Part shown: positions 53,803-62,234 of the stretch, one piece after another | How positions within the stretch are numbered: position 1 is the first letter of the stretch | How the letters are laid out: each line of letters starts with the position of its first letter | Assembly (NCBI RefSeq): GCF_013522705.1 | Contig: NZ_JAAMRE010000020.1 | Location: 1-64,000 of the forward strand | Source of the DNA: Pseudomonas lurida | GTDB taxonomy: Bacteria > Pseudomonadota > Gammaproteobacteria > Pseudomonadales > Pseudomonadaceae | Reading direction: 5' to 3' | DNA: 64,000 nt | Program-made: the position numbers and the translations under genes | Notes under the pieces: model-generated | Database searches by the model: none | Seen by the model: the letters and a program-made list of their open reading frames with translations, nothing else | Told to the model about the DNA's origin: nothing

Positions 53803-55154
53803 TCGGTAAGTTGAGCGTGGCCGTGGCGGGCATGTGTGTGGCGCTGTCTGTGGGGGCCCAGGAAGGTCCGGCTGATTTCACCACGCAGGTGCCGCTGAGC
53901 GTCAGCGGCAACGGCCCCTGGTATCGCCTGGAACTGCCCCTGGCCGTACAACTGAATGCGCGCCAGGCCGATCTGAGCGACCTGCGGGTGTTCAATGCCG
54001 CCGGCGAGCCGCAGGCGTATGCGTTGTCGCGCCAGGCATCGTCAAGCTCGGAAAGCCGTGTGCTGACCGACGTGAAGTGGTTCCCGCTGTACGCCGCCGA
54101 CACCCGCGAAACGTTACCCGGCGTGGTGATGAAAACCACCACCGAAGGCACTCTGGTAGAGATCAAGCCGTCCACTGCCGCCAAGCCCGGCGGGCAGGTG
54201 CTGCGCGGTTGGGTGCTGGATGCCAGTGCAATCAAGGCGCCGTTGCAGCAGTTGAGCCTCGACTGGAACCTTGAACAGGAAGGCTTTCAGCGTTTCACTA
54301 TCGAAGCCAGCGATGACCTGCAGCACTGGGAGTCCTGGGGCGATGGGCAAGTGGCGCGATTGTCGTTCGCCGACCAACGGGTTGAACAGCATGATGTCAG
54401 CCTGCCCGGTCAGTCCGCGCGTTACCTGCGCCTGCTGTGGCAGGGCCAGGCAGCGCCAGTGCTGACATCGGCCAAGCTGGTAAGCGCTACTCGCAGCAGC
54501 CTGCCGCAGCCGCTGGTGTGGTCGCCGCCGCTGGCGGGCGAGCGATTGGGGGCCGGTGAATACAGCTGGCAACTGCCCGCGGGCCTGAGTGCCGAGCGCA
54601 TGCGCATCGAATTATCGCAGCCCAACACCCTGGCGCCGGTCAATGTGTCCGGGCGGCGCGACAGCCAGCAGAGTTGGCAGCCGTTGAGCTCGGGCCTGCT
54701 TTATCGCCTGACTCAGAACGGCCACGACGTGGTGCAGGATGAGTTGCCGTTGCCGGGCCAGGTGCTCAACCAGATCCGCTTGCAGGTGGACGAGCGCGGC
54801 GGTGGCCTGGGTGCCCAGGCGCCGGCGTTGCGTTATGCGGTGCGCGCCACGCAGGTGGTGTTCCTGGCGCGGGGCGAACCGCCGTTCACGCTGGCGCTGG
54901 GCAATATCACGGTGAAGGCCGCAAGCCTGCCGCTGTCCACGCTGATCCCTGACTACAGTGCCGAGCGTCTGAACGCCCTGGGGCAGGCCAGGGTAGCGGG
55001 CGAGGCAGTGGTCAAACCGGCTGTCGTTGTCGTAGCCCCCGAGGTGGGTCGCGACTGGAAGAAGCTGGGTCTATGGGCCGTGCTGCTGCTGGGCGTGGCC
55101 GTGCTGGGAGCCATGGCCTACAGTTTGTTGCGCAAACCGCAGGGCCAGCCGTGA
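53799..55154 (+). CDS. DUF3999 periplasmic protein with C-terminal anchor
   Basis: 451 residues from a TTG start that overlaps the previous stop. Signal peptide (to about residue 20, SVGAQ), a long beta-rich periplasmic region (PADFTTQVPLSVSGNGPWYRLELPLAVQLN; discoidin-like FTIEASDDLQHWESWGDG), and a C-terminal TM helix (LGLWAVLLLGVAVLGAMAYSLL). DUF3999 proteins are paired with DUF2339 proteins in pseudomonads. Function unknown; the sequence suggests an extracytoplasmic partner of the giant membrane protein. Confidence 0.85.
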   Translation: MIGKLSVAVAGMCVALSVGAQEGPADFTTQVPLSVSGNGPWYRLELPLAVQLNARQADLSDLRVFNAAGEPQAYALSRQASSSSESRVLTDVKWFPLYAADTRETLPGVVMKTTTEGTLVEIKPSTAAKPGGQVLRGWVLDASAIKAPLQQLSLDWNLEQEGFQRFTIEASDDLQHWESWGDGQVARLSFADQRVEQHDVSLPGQSARYLRLLWQGQAAPVLTSAKLVSATRSSLPQPLVWSPPLAGERLGAGEYSWQLPAGLSAERMRIELSQPNTLAPVNVSGRRDSQQSWQPLSSGLLYRLTQNGHDVVQDELPLPGQVLNQIRLQVDERGGGLGAQAPALRYAVRATQVVFLARGEPPFTLALGNITVKAASLPLSTLIPDYSAERLNALGQARVAGEAVVKPAVVVVAPEVGRDWKKLGLWAVLLLGVAVLGAMAYSLLRKPQGQP

Positions 55155-55251
55155 ACTCTATTGGGGTTAAATCCTCTGATGAGAGGAAATCAGCCCCGAC
55201 TCGCGCTAAACTGCGCGGGTTTTCAAGCCCCCCCATTCATCGGAGCCTTCC

Positions 55252-56262
55252 ATGTCCCGCGTTACCTTGAGTCGCTATTTGATCGAGCAGACCCGCAGCA
55301 ACAACACGCCTGCCGATCTGCGCTTCCTTATCGAAGTGGTGGCGCGTGCCTGCAAGGAAATCAGCCACGCCGTGTCCAAAGGTGCACTGGGCGGTGTCCT
55401 GGGCAGCATGGGCACTGAAAACGTGCAGGGCGAAGTGCAGAAGAAGCTCGACGTGCTGTCCAACGAGATCCTGCTTGAAGCCAACGAATGGGGCGGTCAC
55501 CTGGCCGGCATGGCGTCCGAAGAAATGGACAATGCCTACCAGATCCCGGGCAAATACCCTAAAGGCGCCTACCTGCTGGTATTCGACCCTCTGGACGGTT
55601 CTTCCAACATCGACATCAACGCACCGGTGGGCACCATCTTCTCGGTACTGCGTTGCCCGAACGAATACCTGAGCCAGAACGAAGCCCTGAACGAAAAGGC
55701 CTTCCTGCAGCCAGGCACCGAGCAGGTCGCCGCCGGTTACGCGATCTATGGTCCACAGACCATGCTGGTACTGACCCTGGGCGACGGCGTCAAGGGCTTC
55801 ACCCTGGACCGCGAGATGGGCAGCTTCGTGTTGACCCACGAAGACATCTCGATTCCTGCTTCCACCCAGGAATTTGCGATCAACATGTCCAACCAGCGTC
55901 ACTGGGAAGCGCCGGTACAGCGCTACGTCAATGAGTTGATGGAAGGCGAAGAAGGCCCGTTGAAGAAGAACTTCAACATGCGCTGGGTGGCGGCAATGGT
56001 GGCCGACGTGCACCGTATCCTCACCCGTGGCGGCCTGTTCATGTACCCACGCGACAGCCGCGAGCCGTCCAAGCCGGGCAAGCTGCGCCTGATGTACGAA
56101 GCCAACCCGATGTCGTTCCTGGTCGAGCAGGCGGGCGGTGCGTCCACCGACGGCCACCAGCGCATTCTCGACATCCGGCCTGAAGGCCTGCACCAGCGCG
56201 TGGCGGTGTTCCTGGGTTCGAAGGAAGAGGTTGAGCGCGTCACGGCCTATCACAAGCAGTAA
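55252..56262 (+). CDS. fbp: Fructose-1,6-bisphosphatase, class I
   Basis: 336 residues. The metal and substrate site is VFDPLDGSSNIDINAPVGTIFSV, with RDSREPSKPGKLRLMYEANPMSFLVEQAGG forming the active-site end. It makes fructose-6-phosphate in gluconeogenesis, which pseudomonads depend on because they lack phosphofructokinase. Monocistronic, with an intrinsic terminator. Confidence 0.97.
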   Translation: MSRVTLSRYLIEQTRSNNTPADLRFLIEVVARACKEISHAVSKGALGGVLGSMGTENVQGEVQKKLDVLSNEILLEANEWGGHLAGMASEEMDNAYQIPGKYPKGAYLLVFDPLDGSSNIDINAPVGTIFSVLRCPNEYLSQNEALNEKAFLQPGTEQVAAGYAIYGPQTMLVLTLGDGVKGFTLDREMGSFVLTHEDISIPASTQEFAINMSNQRHWEAPVQRYVNELMEGEEGPLKKNFNMRWVAAMVADVHRILTRGGLFMYPRDSREPSKPGKLRLMYEANPMSFLVEQAGGASTDGHQRILDIRPEGLHQRVAVFLGSKEEVERVTAYHKQ

Positions 56263-56312
56263 GCTGCCGCGACCGGTAATCGGTGTGGTTGTGAGCCGGT
56301 TCACCGTTAAGG

Positions 56313-56349
56313 AAGCCCCGAAACGTTTCAGCGTTTTCGGGGCTTTTTT
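56313..56349 (+). terminator. Intrinsic terminator of fbp
   Basis: AAGCCCCGAAACG / CGTTTTCGGGGCTT stem followed by TTTTTT, about 50 bases after the fbp stop. Confidence 0.88.
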
Positions 56350-56438
56350 GTTTTCGCCCGTCGGGAACCAGACACCTCTTTTCCCTTCTAAGCTTCTGGC
56401 AGATACCCAAGCTGCTTCGCCCCTCCAGGAGTTTTCCC

Positions 56439-56693
56439 ATGTCGTTACGTCGTCTCGCCCTGCTGACTTTTTGTGTTGTGTTGGCCGCTTGCAGCAAGGT
56501 CAACCAAGAGAACTACGCAAAGTTGTCGGCCGGGATGCCCAAGGCCGAGGTGGAGTCGCTGCTGGGTAAGCCGACGGACTGTTCCGGCGCACTGGGCATG
56601 TCCAGCTGCACCTGGGGCGATAAAAACAGCTTTATCAGCGTTCAATATGCCGGTGACAAGGTTCTGATGTTTTCCGGGCAAGGCCTGAAGTAA
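56439..56693 (+). CDS. Small lipoprotein of the SmpA/OmlA-like fold (DUF3862 type)
   Basis: 84 residues with lipobox LAAC (MSLRRLALLTFCVVLAACSK). YAKLSAGMPKAEVESLLGKPTDCSG follows the BamE/OmlA-like pattern, in which the GM-x-xx-EV-x-LLG-P motif is shared. Two further cysteines (CSG, SSC) could pair. Followed 30 bases later by the lipocalin gene; probably an outer-membrane lipoprotein with unknown partner. Confidence 0.78.
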   Translation: MSLRRLALLTFCVVLAACSKVNQENYAKLSAGMPKAEVESLLGKPTDCSGALGMSSCTWGDKNSFISVQYAGDKVLMFSGQGLK

Positions 56694-56723
56694 ACCGGGG
56701 CGAGAGCCTACGGGAGAAGAAGA

Positions 56724-57293
56724 ATGATGCGTTTTGTTTTGTTTCTTTGTGCCAGCCTGTTTTTGGCGGGCTGCGCCAGTCATTCTGGCGATGATCTGCA
56801 ACCCAAGACCGCGAGCAACGTCAACCTGCATCGCTACCAGGGCACCTGGTATGAGCTGGCTCGCTTGCCGATGTACTTCCAGCGCAACTGCGCGCAATCC
56901 GAAGCCCGCTACACACTGATGCCCGACGGCGATATGTCGGTATTCAACCGCTGCCTGACGAACCAGTGGAAGTGGGAAGAAGCCAGGGGCACGGCCACAC
57001 CGCAGGTGCCGGGCAAGACCGACAAGCTCTGGGTCGAATTCAATAACTGGTTCACTGCACTGTTGCCGGGCGTCGCCAAGGGCGATTACTGGGTGTTGTA
57101 TGTCAGCGATGACTACAAGACCGCCATCGTCGGCAGCCCGAGCCGTCGCTATATGTGGATTCTGTCGCGCACGCCGACCGTGAATGCCGACACCCGCGAA
57201 GACCTGCTCAGCAGGGCGCGTCAGCAGGGGTATGACACCACGCGGTTGATCTGGCGTACGCCGGACAAGCAGATGGCCAAGAGTTCGCAGTAA
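56724..57293 (+). CDS. blc: Lipocalin-family outer-membrane lipoprotein (Blc type)
   Basis: 189 residues with lipobox LAGC (MMRFVLFLCASLFLAGCAS). The lipocalin signatures are YQGTWYELARLPMYFQRNC, YTLMPDGDMSVFNRC and DYWVLYVSDDYKTAIVGSPSRRYMWILSRTP. It is close to E. coli Blc, which binds lipids at the outer membrane and appears under stress. Length and motif spacing are normal. Confidence 0.93.
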   Translation: MMRFVLFLCASLFLAGCASHSGDDLQPKTASNVNLHRYQGTWYELARLPMYFQRNCAQSEARYTLMPDGDMSVFNRCLTNQWKWEEARGTATPQVPGKTDKLWVEFNNWFTALLPGVAKGDYWVLYVSDDYKTAIVGSPSRRYMWILSRTPTVNADTREDLLSRARQQGYDTTRLIWRTPDKQMAKSSQ

Positions 57294-57316
57294 CCCTGGA
57301 TCACCACAAGGCTACA

Positions 57317-57343
57317 TGTGGGAGGTGGCAAGCCCCTCCCACA
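57317..57343. repeat. REP palindrome (single)
   Basis: TGTGGGAGGTGGC / AAGCCCCTCCCACA stem, between the convergent blc and hutF genes. Confidence 0.85.
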
Positions 57344-57361
57344 TTAGTGATGGGTCGTCTG

Positions 57362-58726
57362 TCAGCCCAACAAATCCTTCAGCACTTGTGTGAATGCCCG
57401 GCGACTGTCTTCCTCTCCAGCATGCTTCCCATCGCGCACGACCCACTGGCCGTTGACCAGCACATCGCGCACCTGCCGATCGCCGCCGGCAAATAACCAG
57501 CGATTGAGAATGCCGTCCTGCGTGGCGGTGGCCAGGTACGGATCGTTACCGTCCAGCACGATCCAGTCCGCGCGTTTGCCCACTTCCAATCGGCCTATCG
57601 GCTGCCCCAGCGCCTGGGCGCCGCCGTCCAGTGCGGCATCGAATAAAGTGCGCCCGACCATCGGCTGATCGCTGCGATACAAGCGATTGCGGCGCTGATC
57701 GCGCAGGCGTTGGCCGTATTCCAGCCAGCGCAGTTCTTCGACCACGCTCAGGGACACATGGCTGTCGGAGCCGATGCCCAGGCGCCCCCCTTGAGCAAGA
57801 AAATCCACCGCCGGGAAAATCCCATCGCCCAAATTGGCTTCAGTGGTCAGGCACAGACCGGCAATCGCCCGGCTTCTGGCCATGCGCGCGACCTCTGCCG
57901 CGTCGGCATGCGTGGCGTGCACCAGGCACCAGCGCTCGTCGACTTCGACGTTGTCATACAGCCATTGCAGCGGACGCTTGCCGCTCCAGGCCAGGCAGTC
58001 GTCGACTTCTTTTTGTTGCTCGGCGATATGGATATGCACCGGGCACGCCTTGTCGCTGGCTGCCAGGACGTCATTGATCTGTTGGGGCGTCACAGCGCGC
58101 AAGGAGTGGAAGCACACGCCCAGATGCTGTGCCGGTTGTGCTGCCAGGATCGGTTGCAGGCGTGCTCGCAGATCCAGGTAGCTTTCCGTGCTGTTGATAA
58201 AGCGCCGCTGGCCGTCATTTGGCGCCTGGCCACCAAACCCGGAGTGGCTGTAGAGCACCGGCAGCAGGGTCAGGCCGATGCCGCTGGCACTCGCCGCCTG
58301 GCTGATCTGTCGCGACAGTTCCGCAGGGTCGGCATAAGGCTGACCATTGATGTCGTGGTGCACGTAGTGAAATTCGGCCACCGAGGTGTAGCCCGCCTTG
58401 AGCATCTCGATATACAGCTGACGCGCGATCACCTGCAGTTGGTCCGGGTTGATCTTGCCCACCATGCGGTACATCAGGTCGCGCCAGGTCCAGAAACTGT
58501 CATTCGGGTTGCCGGCCACTTCGGCCAGGCCCGCCATGGCGCGTTGGAATGCGTGGGAGTGCAGGTTCGGCATGCCCGCCAGCACCGGGCCTCTGAGCCG
58601 TTCGGCGCCATCTGCGCTCGCGTGGGCTTCAACGTGGGCCAGCAGGCCATCGGCGCTGACTTCAAAGCGTACATCGTTGGCCCATCCACTAGGCAGCAGC
58701 GCGCGTTCGGCGAAGAAAGCGGACAT
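57362..58726 (-). CDS. hutF: Formimidoylglutamate deiminase HutF
   Basis: 454 residues, amidohydrolase fold. The zinc-binding motif is GMPNLHSHAFQRAMAG, with VCFHSLRAVTP, VHIHIAEQQKEVDDC and LGIGSDSHVSLSVVEELRWLEYGQRLRD. It converts N-formimidoyl-L-glutamate to N-formyl-L-glutamate in the five-step histidine pathway. Divergent from hutC; a HutC-type site is in the 108-bp gap. Of normal length. Confidence 0.95.
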   Translation of the reverse strand: MSAFFAERALLPSGWANDVRFEVSADGLLAHVEAHASADGAERLRGPVLAGMPNLHSHAFQRAMAGLAEVAGNPNDSFWTWRDLMYRMVGKINPDQLQVIARQLYIEMLKAGYTSVAEFHYVHHDINGQPYADPAELSRQISQAASASGIGLTLLPVLYSHSGFGGQAPNDGQRRFINSTESYLDLRARLQPILAAQPAQHLGVCFHSLRAVTPQQINDVLAASDKACPVHIHIAEQQKEVDDCLAWSGKRPLQWLYDNVEVDERWCLVHATHADAAEVARMARSRAIAGLCLTTEANLGDGIFPAVDFLAQGGRLGIGSDSHVSLSVVEELRWLEYGQRLRDQRRNRLYRSDQPMVGRTLFDAALDGGAQALGQPIGRLEVGKRADWIVLDGNDPYLATATQDGILNRWLFAGGDRQVRDVLVNGQWVVRDGKHAGEEDSRRAFTQVLKDLLG

Positions 58727-58755
58727 GATTAGAGCACCCCGGTCGTGTGTTTATT

Positions 58756-58765
58756 TGTATATACA
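58756..58765. promoter_or_regulatory. HutC-type operator between hutF and hutC
   Basis: TGTATATACA is an inverted repeat (TGTA-N2-TACA) of the same kind as the hutU site, and further TACATATACA sequence overlaps it. Its position suits control of the divergent hutF and hutC. Confidence 0.65.
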
Positions 58766-58834
58766 TATACAGACGTTTGCCTGCTCGGTAAACTCCGGCA
58801 ATCTATGCATCTTTTCCTACTGCAAGGATCCCCC

Positions 58835-59584
58835 GTGCCGACTCCGCCCGCCAACTCTTCGCTGGCTGCCCACATGGACGAAAGTCCGGCGCCCTTGTAC
58901 GCCCGCGTCAAACACATGATCAGCCAGCAGATTCTCAACGGTAACTGGCCGCCTCATTACCGCGTACCGTCGGAGAGCGAGCTGGTCAGCCAATTGGGCT
59001 TCAGTCGCATGACCATCAACCGCGCCCTTCGCGAGCTCACCGCTGAAGGTTTGCTGGTGCGCATGCAGGGCGTCGGGACCTTCGTCGCCGAGCCGAAAAG
59101 CCAGTCGGCGCTGTTCGAAGTGCACAATATCGCCGATGAAATCGCCTCCCGTGGCCACCGGCATACCTGCCAGGTCATCACCCTGGGCGAGGAAGCGGCG
59201 GGCTCCGAACGCGCCGTCGCCCTGGAGATGCGCGAAGGCGGGCGGGTATTCCACTCGTTGATCGTGCATTACGAAAACGATATTCCCGTGCAAATCGAAG
59301 ACCGTTTCGTCAACGCCCTGGTCGCGCCGGAATACCTGCAGCAGGACTTCACCCTGCAAACCCCCTACGCGTATCTCAATCAAGTGGCGCCGCTGACCGA
59401 AGGCGAGCACGTGGTGGAAGCGATCCTTGCGGACGCCGCCGAATGCCAGTTGTTGCAGATAGAACCCGGCGAGCCGTGCCTGTTGATCCGTCGTCGCACC
59501 TGGTCCGGCCGTCAGCCGGTGACCGCCGCGCGTTTGATCCACCCCGGTTCCCGTCACAGTCTGGAAGGACGTTTCAGTAAATGA
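58835..59584 (+). CDS. hutC: HutC, GntR-family repressor of the hut genes
   Basis: 249 residues from GTG at 58835, where aagga lies six bases upstream; the reading frame further upstream lacks such a site. Winged-helix domain with ILNGNWPPHYRVPSESELVSQLGFSRMTINRALRELTAEG, then a UTRA ligand domain from about residue 90 (HNIADEIASRGHRHTCQV). Urocanate is the known inducer. The stop overlaps the hutD start. Confidence 0.94.
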   Translation: MPTPPANSSLAAHMDESPAPLYARVKHMISQQILNGNWPPHYRVPSESELVSQLGFSRMTINRALRELTAEGLLVRMQGVGTFVAEPKSQSALFEVHNIADEIASRGHRHTCQVITLGEEAAGSERAVALEMREGGRVFHSLIVHYENDIPVQIEDRFVNALVAPEYLQQDFTLQTPYAYLNQVAPLTEGEHVVEAILADAAECQLLQIEPGEPCLLIRRRTWSGRQPVTAARLIHPGSRHSLEGRFSK

Positions 59585-60141
59585 GTGCAGTAAAAGTCTG
59601 GCGCGCCACTGAATACGTGCGCATGCCGTGGAAGAACGGCGGCGGCAGCACCGAAGAAGTCACCCGCGATGCCGGCGAGGGCCTGGAAGGCTTCGGCTGG
59701 CGCCTGTCGATTGCCGACATCGCCGAATCGGGCGGGTTTTCCACCTTTGCCGGCTACCAGCGCGTGATCACTGTGATCAAAGGCGCAGGCATGGTGTTGA
59801 CGGTGGATGGCGAGGAGCAGCGCGGGTTGTTACCGCTGCAACCGTTTGCCTTCAAAGGCGACAGCCAAGTGTCATGTCGCTTGATTACCGGGCCGATCCG
59901 CGATTTCAACCTGATCTATTCCCCTCAGCGTTACCACGCGCGGTTGCAATGGGTGGATGGTGTGCAGCGGTTCTTCAGCACTGCGCAAACCGTGCTGGTG
60001 TTCAGTGTTGCGGATGAAGTGAAGGTGATGGACCACATATTGGGTCAGCATGATTGCCTGCAGGTAGACGGTAACAACGGCTTGCTGGATATCGCTATCG
60101 CCGGTCGCAGTTGCATCATCGAACTCACTACGCGCGGTTAA
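59581..60141 (+). CDS. hutD: HutD
   Basis: 186 residues; starts MSAVKVWRATEYVRMPWKNGGGSTEEVTRD, with the HutD signature MPWKNGGG and FGWRLSIADI. Cupin-like beta fold. HutD is a conserved hut protein thought to limit pathway flux, with the mechanism unsettled. It overlaps hutC by 4 bases and is followed by a REP/T-run terminator, so hutCD is a separate unit from hutU. Confidence 0.92.
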   Translation: MSAVKVWRATEYVRMPWKNGGGSTEEVTRDAGEGLEGFGWRLSIADIAESGGFSTFAGYQRVITVIKGAGMVLTVDGEEQRGLLPLQPFAFKGDSQVSCRLITGPIRDFNLIYSPQRYHARLQWVDGVQRFFSTAQTVLVFSVADEVKVMDHILGQHDCLQVDGNNGLLDIAIAGRSCIIELTTRG

Positions 60142-60146
60142 AAAAA

Positions 60147-60177
60147 GTGGGAGGGCTTGCCCCCTCCCACATTTTTT
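60147..60177. terminator. REP palindrome with T-run after hutD
   Basis: GTGGGAGG / CCCTCCCAC stem, preceded by A6 and followed by seven T's. It looks like a terminator in both directions and is also one of the window's REP family. Confidence 0.82.
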
Positions 60178-60378
60178 TCTCACTGTTCTTACGATGTGTT
60201 TCCAGGTCTCGCACCAATTTGTTACCGAACGCCCCAGCGTGGCGCAAAACCGCGCTGTCGTGACAAATCTTCCTCGCTATAAAACTCCTTCGTAAGAAAT
60301 TTCATCATCCCTCGAAGCCTCAATTTCCAAGGCTCGTGCGGTCTTTGCAAAAAAAATCAAACCCCCTGCACAGAAAGT

Positions 60379-60394
60379 TGGCCGCTTGATTGCA
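60379..60394 (+). promoter_or_regulatory. Sigma-54 (-24/-12) promoter of hutU
   Basis: TGGCCG-CTTGA-TTGCA: perfect -12, two changes in the -24. Predicted start about 60405. Published work on P. fluorescens SBW25 reports CbrB/NtrC and sigma-54 control of hutU. The 342-bp gap 60142-60483 otherwise holds the REP terminator, this element and the HutC site. Confidence 0.72.
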
Positions 60395-60398
60395 TATG

Positions 60399-60412
60399 CT
60401 TGTATGTACAAG
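60399..60412. promoter_or_regulatory. HutC operator on the hutU start site
   Basis: CTTGTA-TG-TACAAG is a perfect 6+6 inverted repeat. It covers the predicted +1 of the sigma-54 promoter, so repressor binding would occlude it. Confidence 0.78.
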
Positions 60413-60483
60413 TAAAGATGTGTGTGTAAGACCCTACTTCGCACCATCCCTGTTCGCGCATCGATCGCCGAGGAGTCTGAGTT

Positions 60484-62154
60484 GTGACCAAGCCTACAAA
60501 ATACCGTGACGTTGAAATCCGCGCCGCCCGCGGTAACAAGCTCACTGCCAAGAGCTGGCTGACCGAAGCGCCGCTGCGCATGCTGATGAACAACCTCGAC
60601 CCGCAAGTGGCCGAGAATCCGAAAGAACTGGTGGTCTACGGCGGTATCGGCCGTGCCGCGCGCAACTGGGAGTGCTACGACCAGATCGTCGAGAGCCTCA
60701 CCCATCTGAACGACGACGAGACCCTGCTGGTGCAATCGGGCAAACCGGTCGGTGTGTTTAAAACCCATAGCAACGCTCCGCGCGTATTGATCGCCAACTC
60801 CAACCTGGTGCCGCACTGGGCCAGTTGGGAGCACTTCAATGAGCTGGATGCCAAGGGCCTGGCCATGTACGGCCAGATGACTGCCGGCAGTTGGATCTAC
60901 ATCGGTAGCCAGGGCATCGTCCAGGGCACCTACGAAACCTTCGTCGAGGCTGGCCGCCAGCATTACGACAGCAATCTCAAAGGCCGCTGGGTGCTTACCG
61001 CCGGCCTCGGCGGTATGGGCGGCGCGCAGCCGCTGGCCGCGACCCTGGCCGGTGCGTGCTCGTTGAACATCGAATGCCAACAGGTCAGCATCGATTTCCG
61101 CCTGAATAGCCGCTACGTCGACGAGCAGGCCAGCGACCTCGACGACGCCCTGGCCCGCATCGCCAAATACACCCAGGAAGGCAAGGCCATCTCCATCGCG
61201 CTGCTGGGTAACGCGGCGGAAATCCTGCCGGAACTGGTCAAGCGCGGCGTGCGCCCGGACATGGTCACCGACCAGACCAGCGCTCACGACCCCCTTAACG
61301 GCTACCTGCCGGCCGGCTGGACCTGGGACGAATACCGCGCCCGCGCCAAGACCGAACCGGCCGCCGTGATCAAGGCCGCCAAGCAGTCGATGGCCGTGCA
61401 CGTCAAGGCCATGCTGGAGTTCCAGAAACAAGGCATCCCGACCTTCGACTACGGCAACAACATCCGCCAGATGGCCCAGGAGGAAGGCGTCGAAAACGCA
61501 TTCGACTTCCCAGGTTTCGTACCGGCCTACATCCGTCCGCTGTTCTGCCGTGGCATCGGCCCGTTCCGCTGGGCGGCGCTGTCGGGCGACCCACAGGACA
61601 TCTACAAGACGGACGCCAAAGTCAAAGAGCTGATCCCCGACGATGCACACCTGCACAACTGGCTGGACATGGCGCGCGAGCGCATCAGCTTTCAGGGCCT
61701 GCCGGCGCGTATCTGCTGGGTCGGCCTGGGCCAGCGCGCCAAGCTCGGCCTGGCGTTCAATGAAATGGTGCGCAGCGGCGAGTTGTCGGCACCGGTGGTG
61801 ATCGGCCGTGACCATCTGGACTCCGGCTCGGTGGCCAGCCCGAACCGCGAAACCGAATCCATGCAGGATGGCTCCGACGCCGTGTCCGATTGGCCACTGC
61901 TCAACGCCCTGCTCAACACCGCCAGCGGCGCCACCTGGGTTTCGCTGCATCACGGCGGTGGCGTGGGTATGGGCTTCTCCCAGCACTCGGGCATGGTCAT
62001 TGTGTGCGACGGCACCGACGAAGCGGCCGAGCGAATTGCCCGCGTGCTGCACAACGACCCGGCCACCGGGGTGATGCGTCACGCAGACGCCGGGTACCAG
62101 ATCGCCATCGATTGCGCCAAAGAACAGGGCCTCAATCTCCCGATGATCAAGTAA
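60484..62154 (+). CDS. hutU: Urocanate hydratase (urocanase)
   Basis: 556 residues from a GTG start. The NAD-binding glycine motif is TAGLGGMGGAQPLA, and later ARICWVGLGQRAKLGLAFNEMV and LHHGGGVGMGFSQHSGMVIV are hallmark regions. It hydrates urocanate to imidazolonepropionate. First structural gene of the second hut unit, likely followed by hutT and the ABC importer after a REP-containing gap. Confidence 0.97.
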   Translation: MTKPTKYRDVEIRAARGNKLTAKSWLTEAPLRMLMNNLDPQVAENPKELVVYGGIGRAARNWECYDQIVESLTHLNDDETLLVQSGKPVGVFKTHSNAPRVLIANSNLVPHWASWEHFNELDAKGLAMYGQMTAGSWIYIGSQGIVQGTYETFVEAGRQHYDSNLKGRWVLTAGLGGMGGAQPLAATLAGACSLNIECQQVSIDFRLNSRYVDEQASDLDDALARIAKYTQEGKAISIALLGNAAEILPELVKRGVRPDMVTDQTSAHDPLNGYLPAGWTWDEYRARAKTEPAAVIKAAKQSMAVHVKAMLEFQKQGIPTFDYGNNIRQMAQEEGVENAFDFPGFVPAYIRPLFCRGIGPFRWAALSGDPQDIYKTDAKVKELIPDDAHLHNWLDMARERISFQGLPARICWVGLGQRAKLGLAFNEMVRSGELSAPVVIGRDHLDSGSVASPNRETESMQDGSDAVSDWPLLNALLNTASGATWVSLHHGGGVGMGFSQHSGMVIVCDGTDEAAERIARVLHNDPATGVMRHADAGYQIAIDCAKEQGLNLPMIK

Positions 62155-62160
62155 CTCCAT

Positions 62161-62186
62161 GTGGGAGGGGCCAGGTCCTCTCCCAC
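62161..62186. repeat. REP palindrome inside the hut operon
   Basis: GTGGGAGGGGCC / TCCTCTCCCAC stem 6 bases after the hutU stop and 48 bases before hutT. No T-run follows, so read-through seems likely. Confidence 0.75.
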
Positions 62187-62234
62187 CGTTGACCGGCGGC
62201 GAACCCAAGACAATCCATCAGAGGTTGAAAGTAA

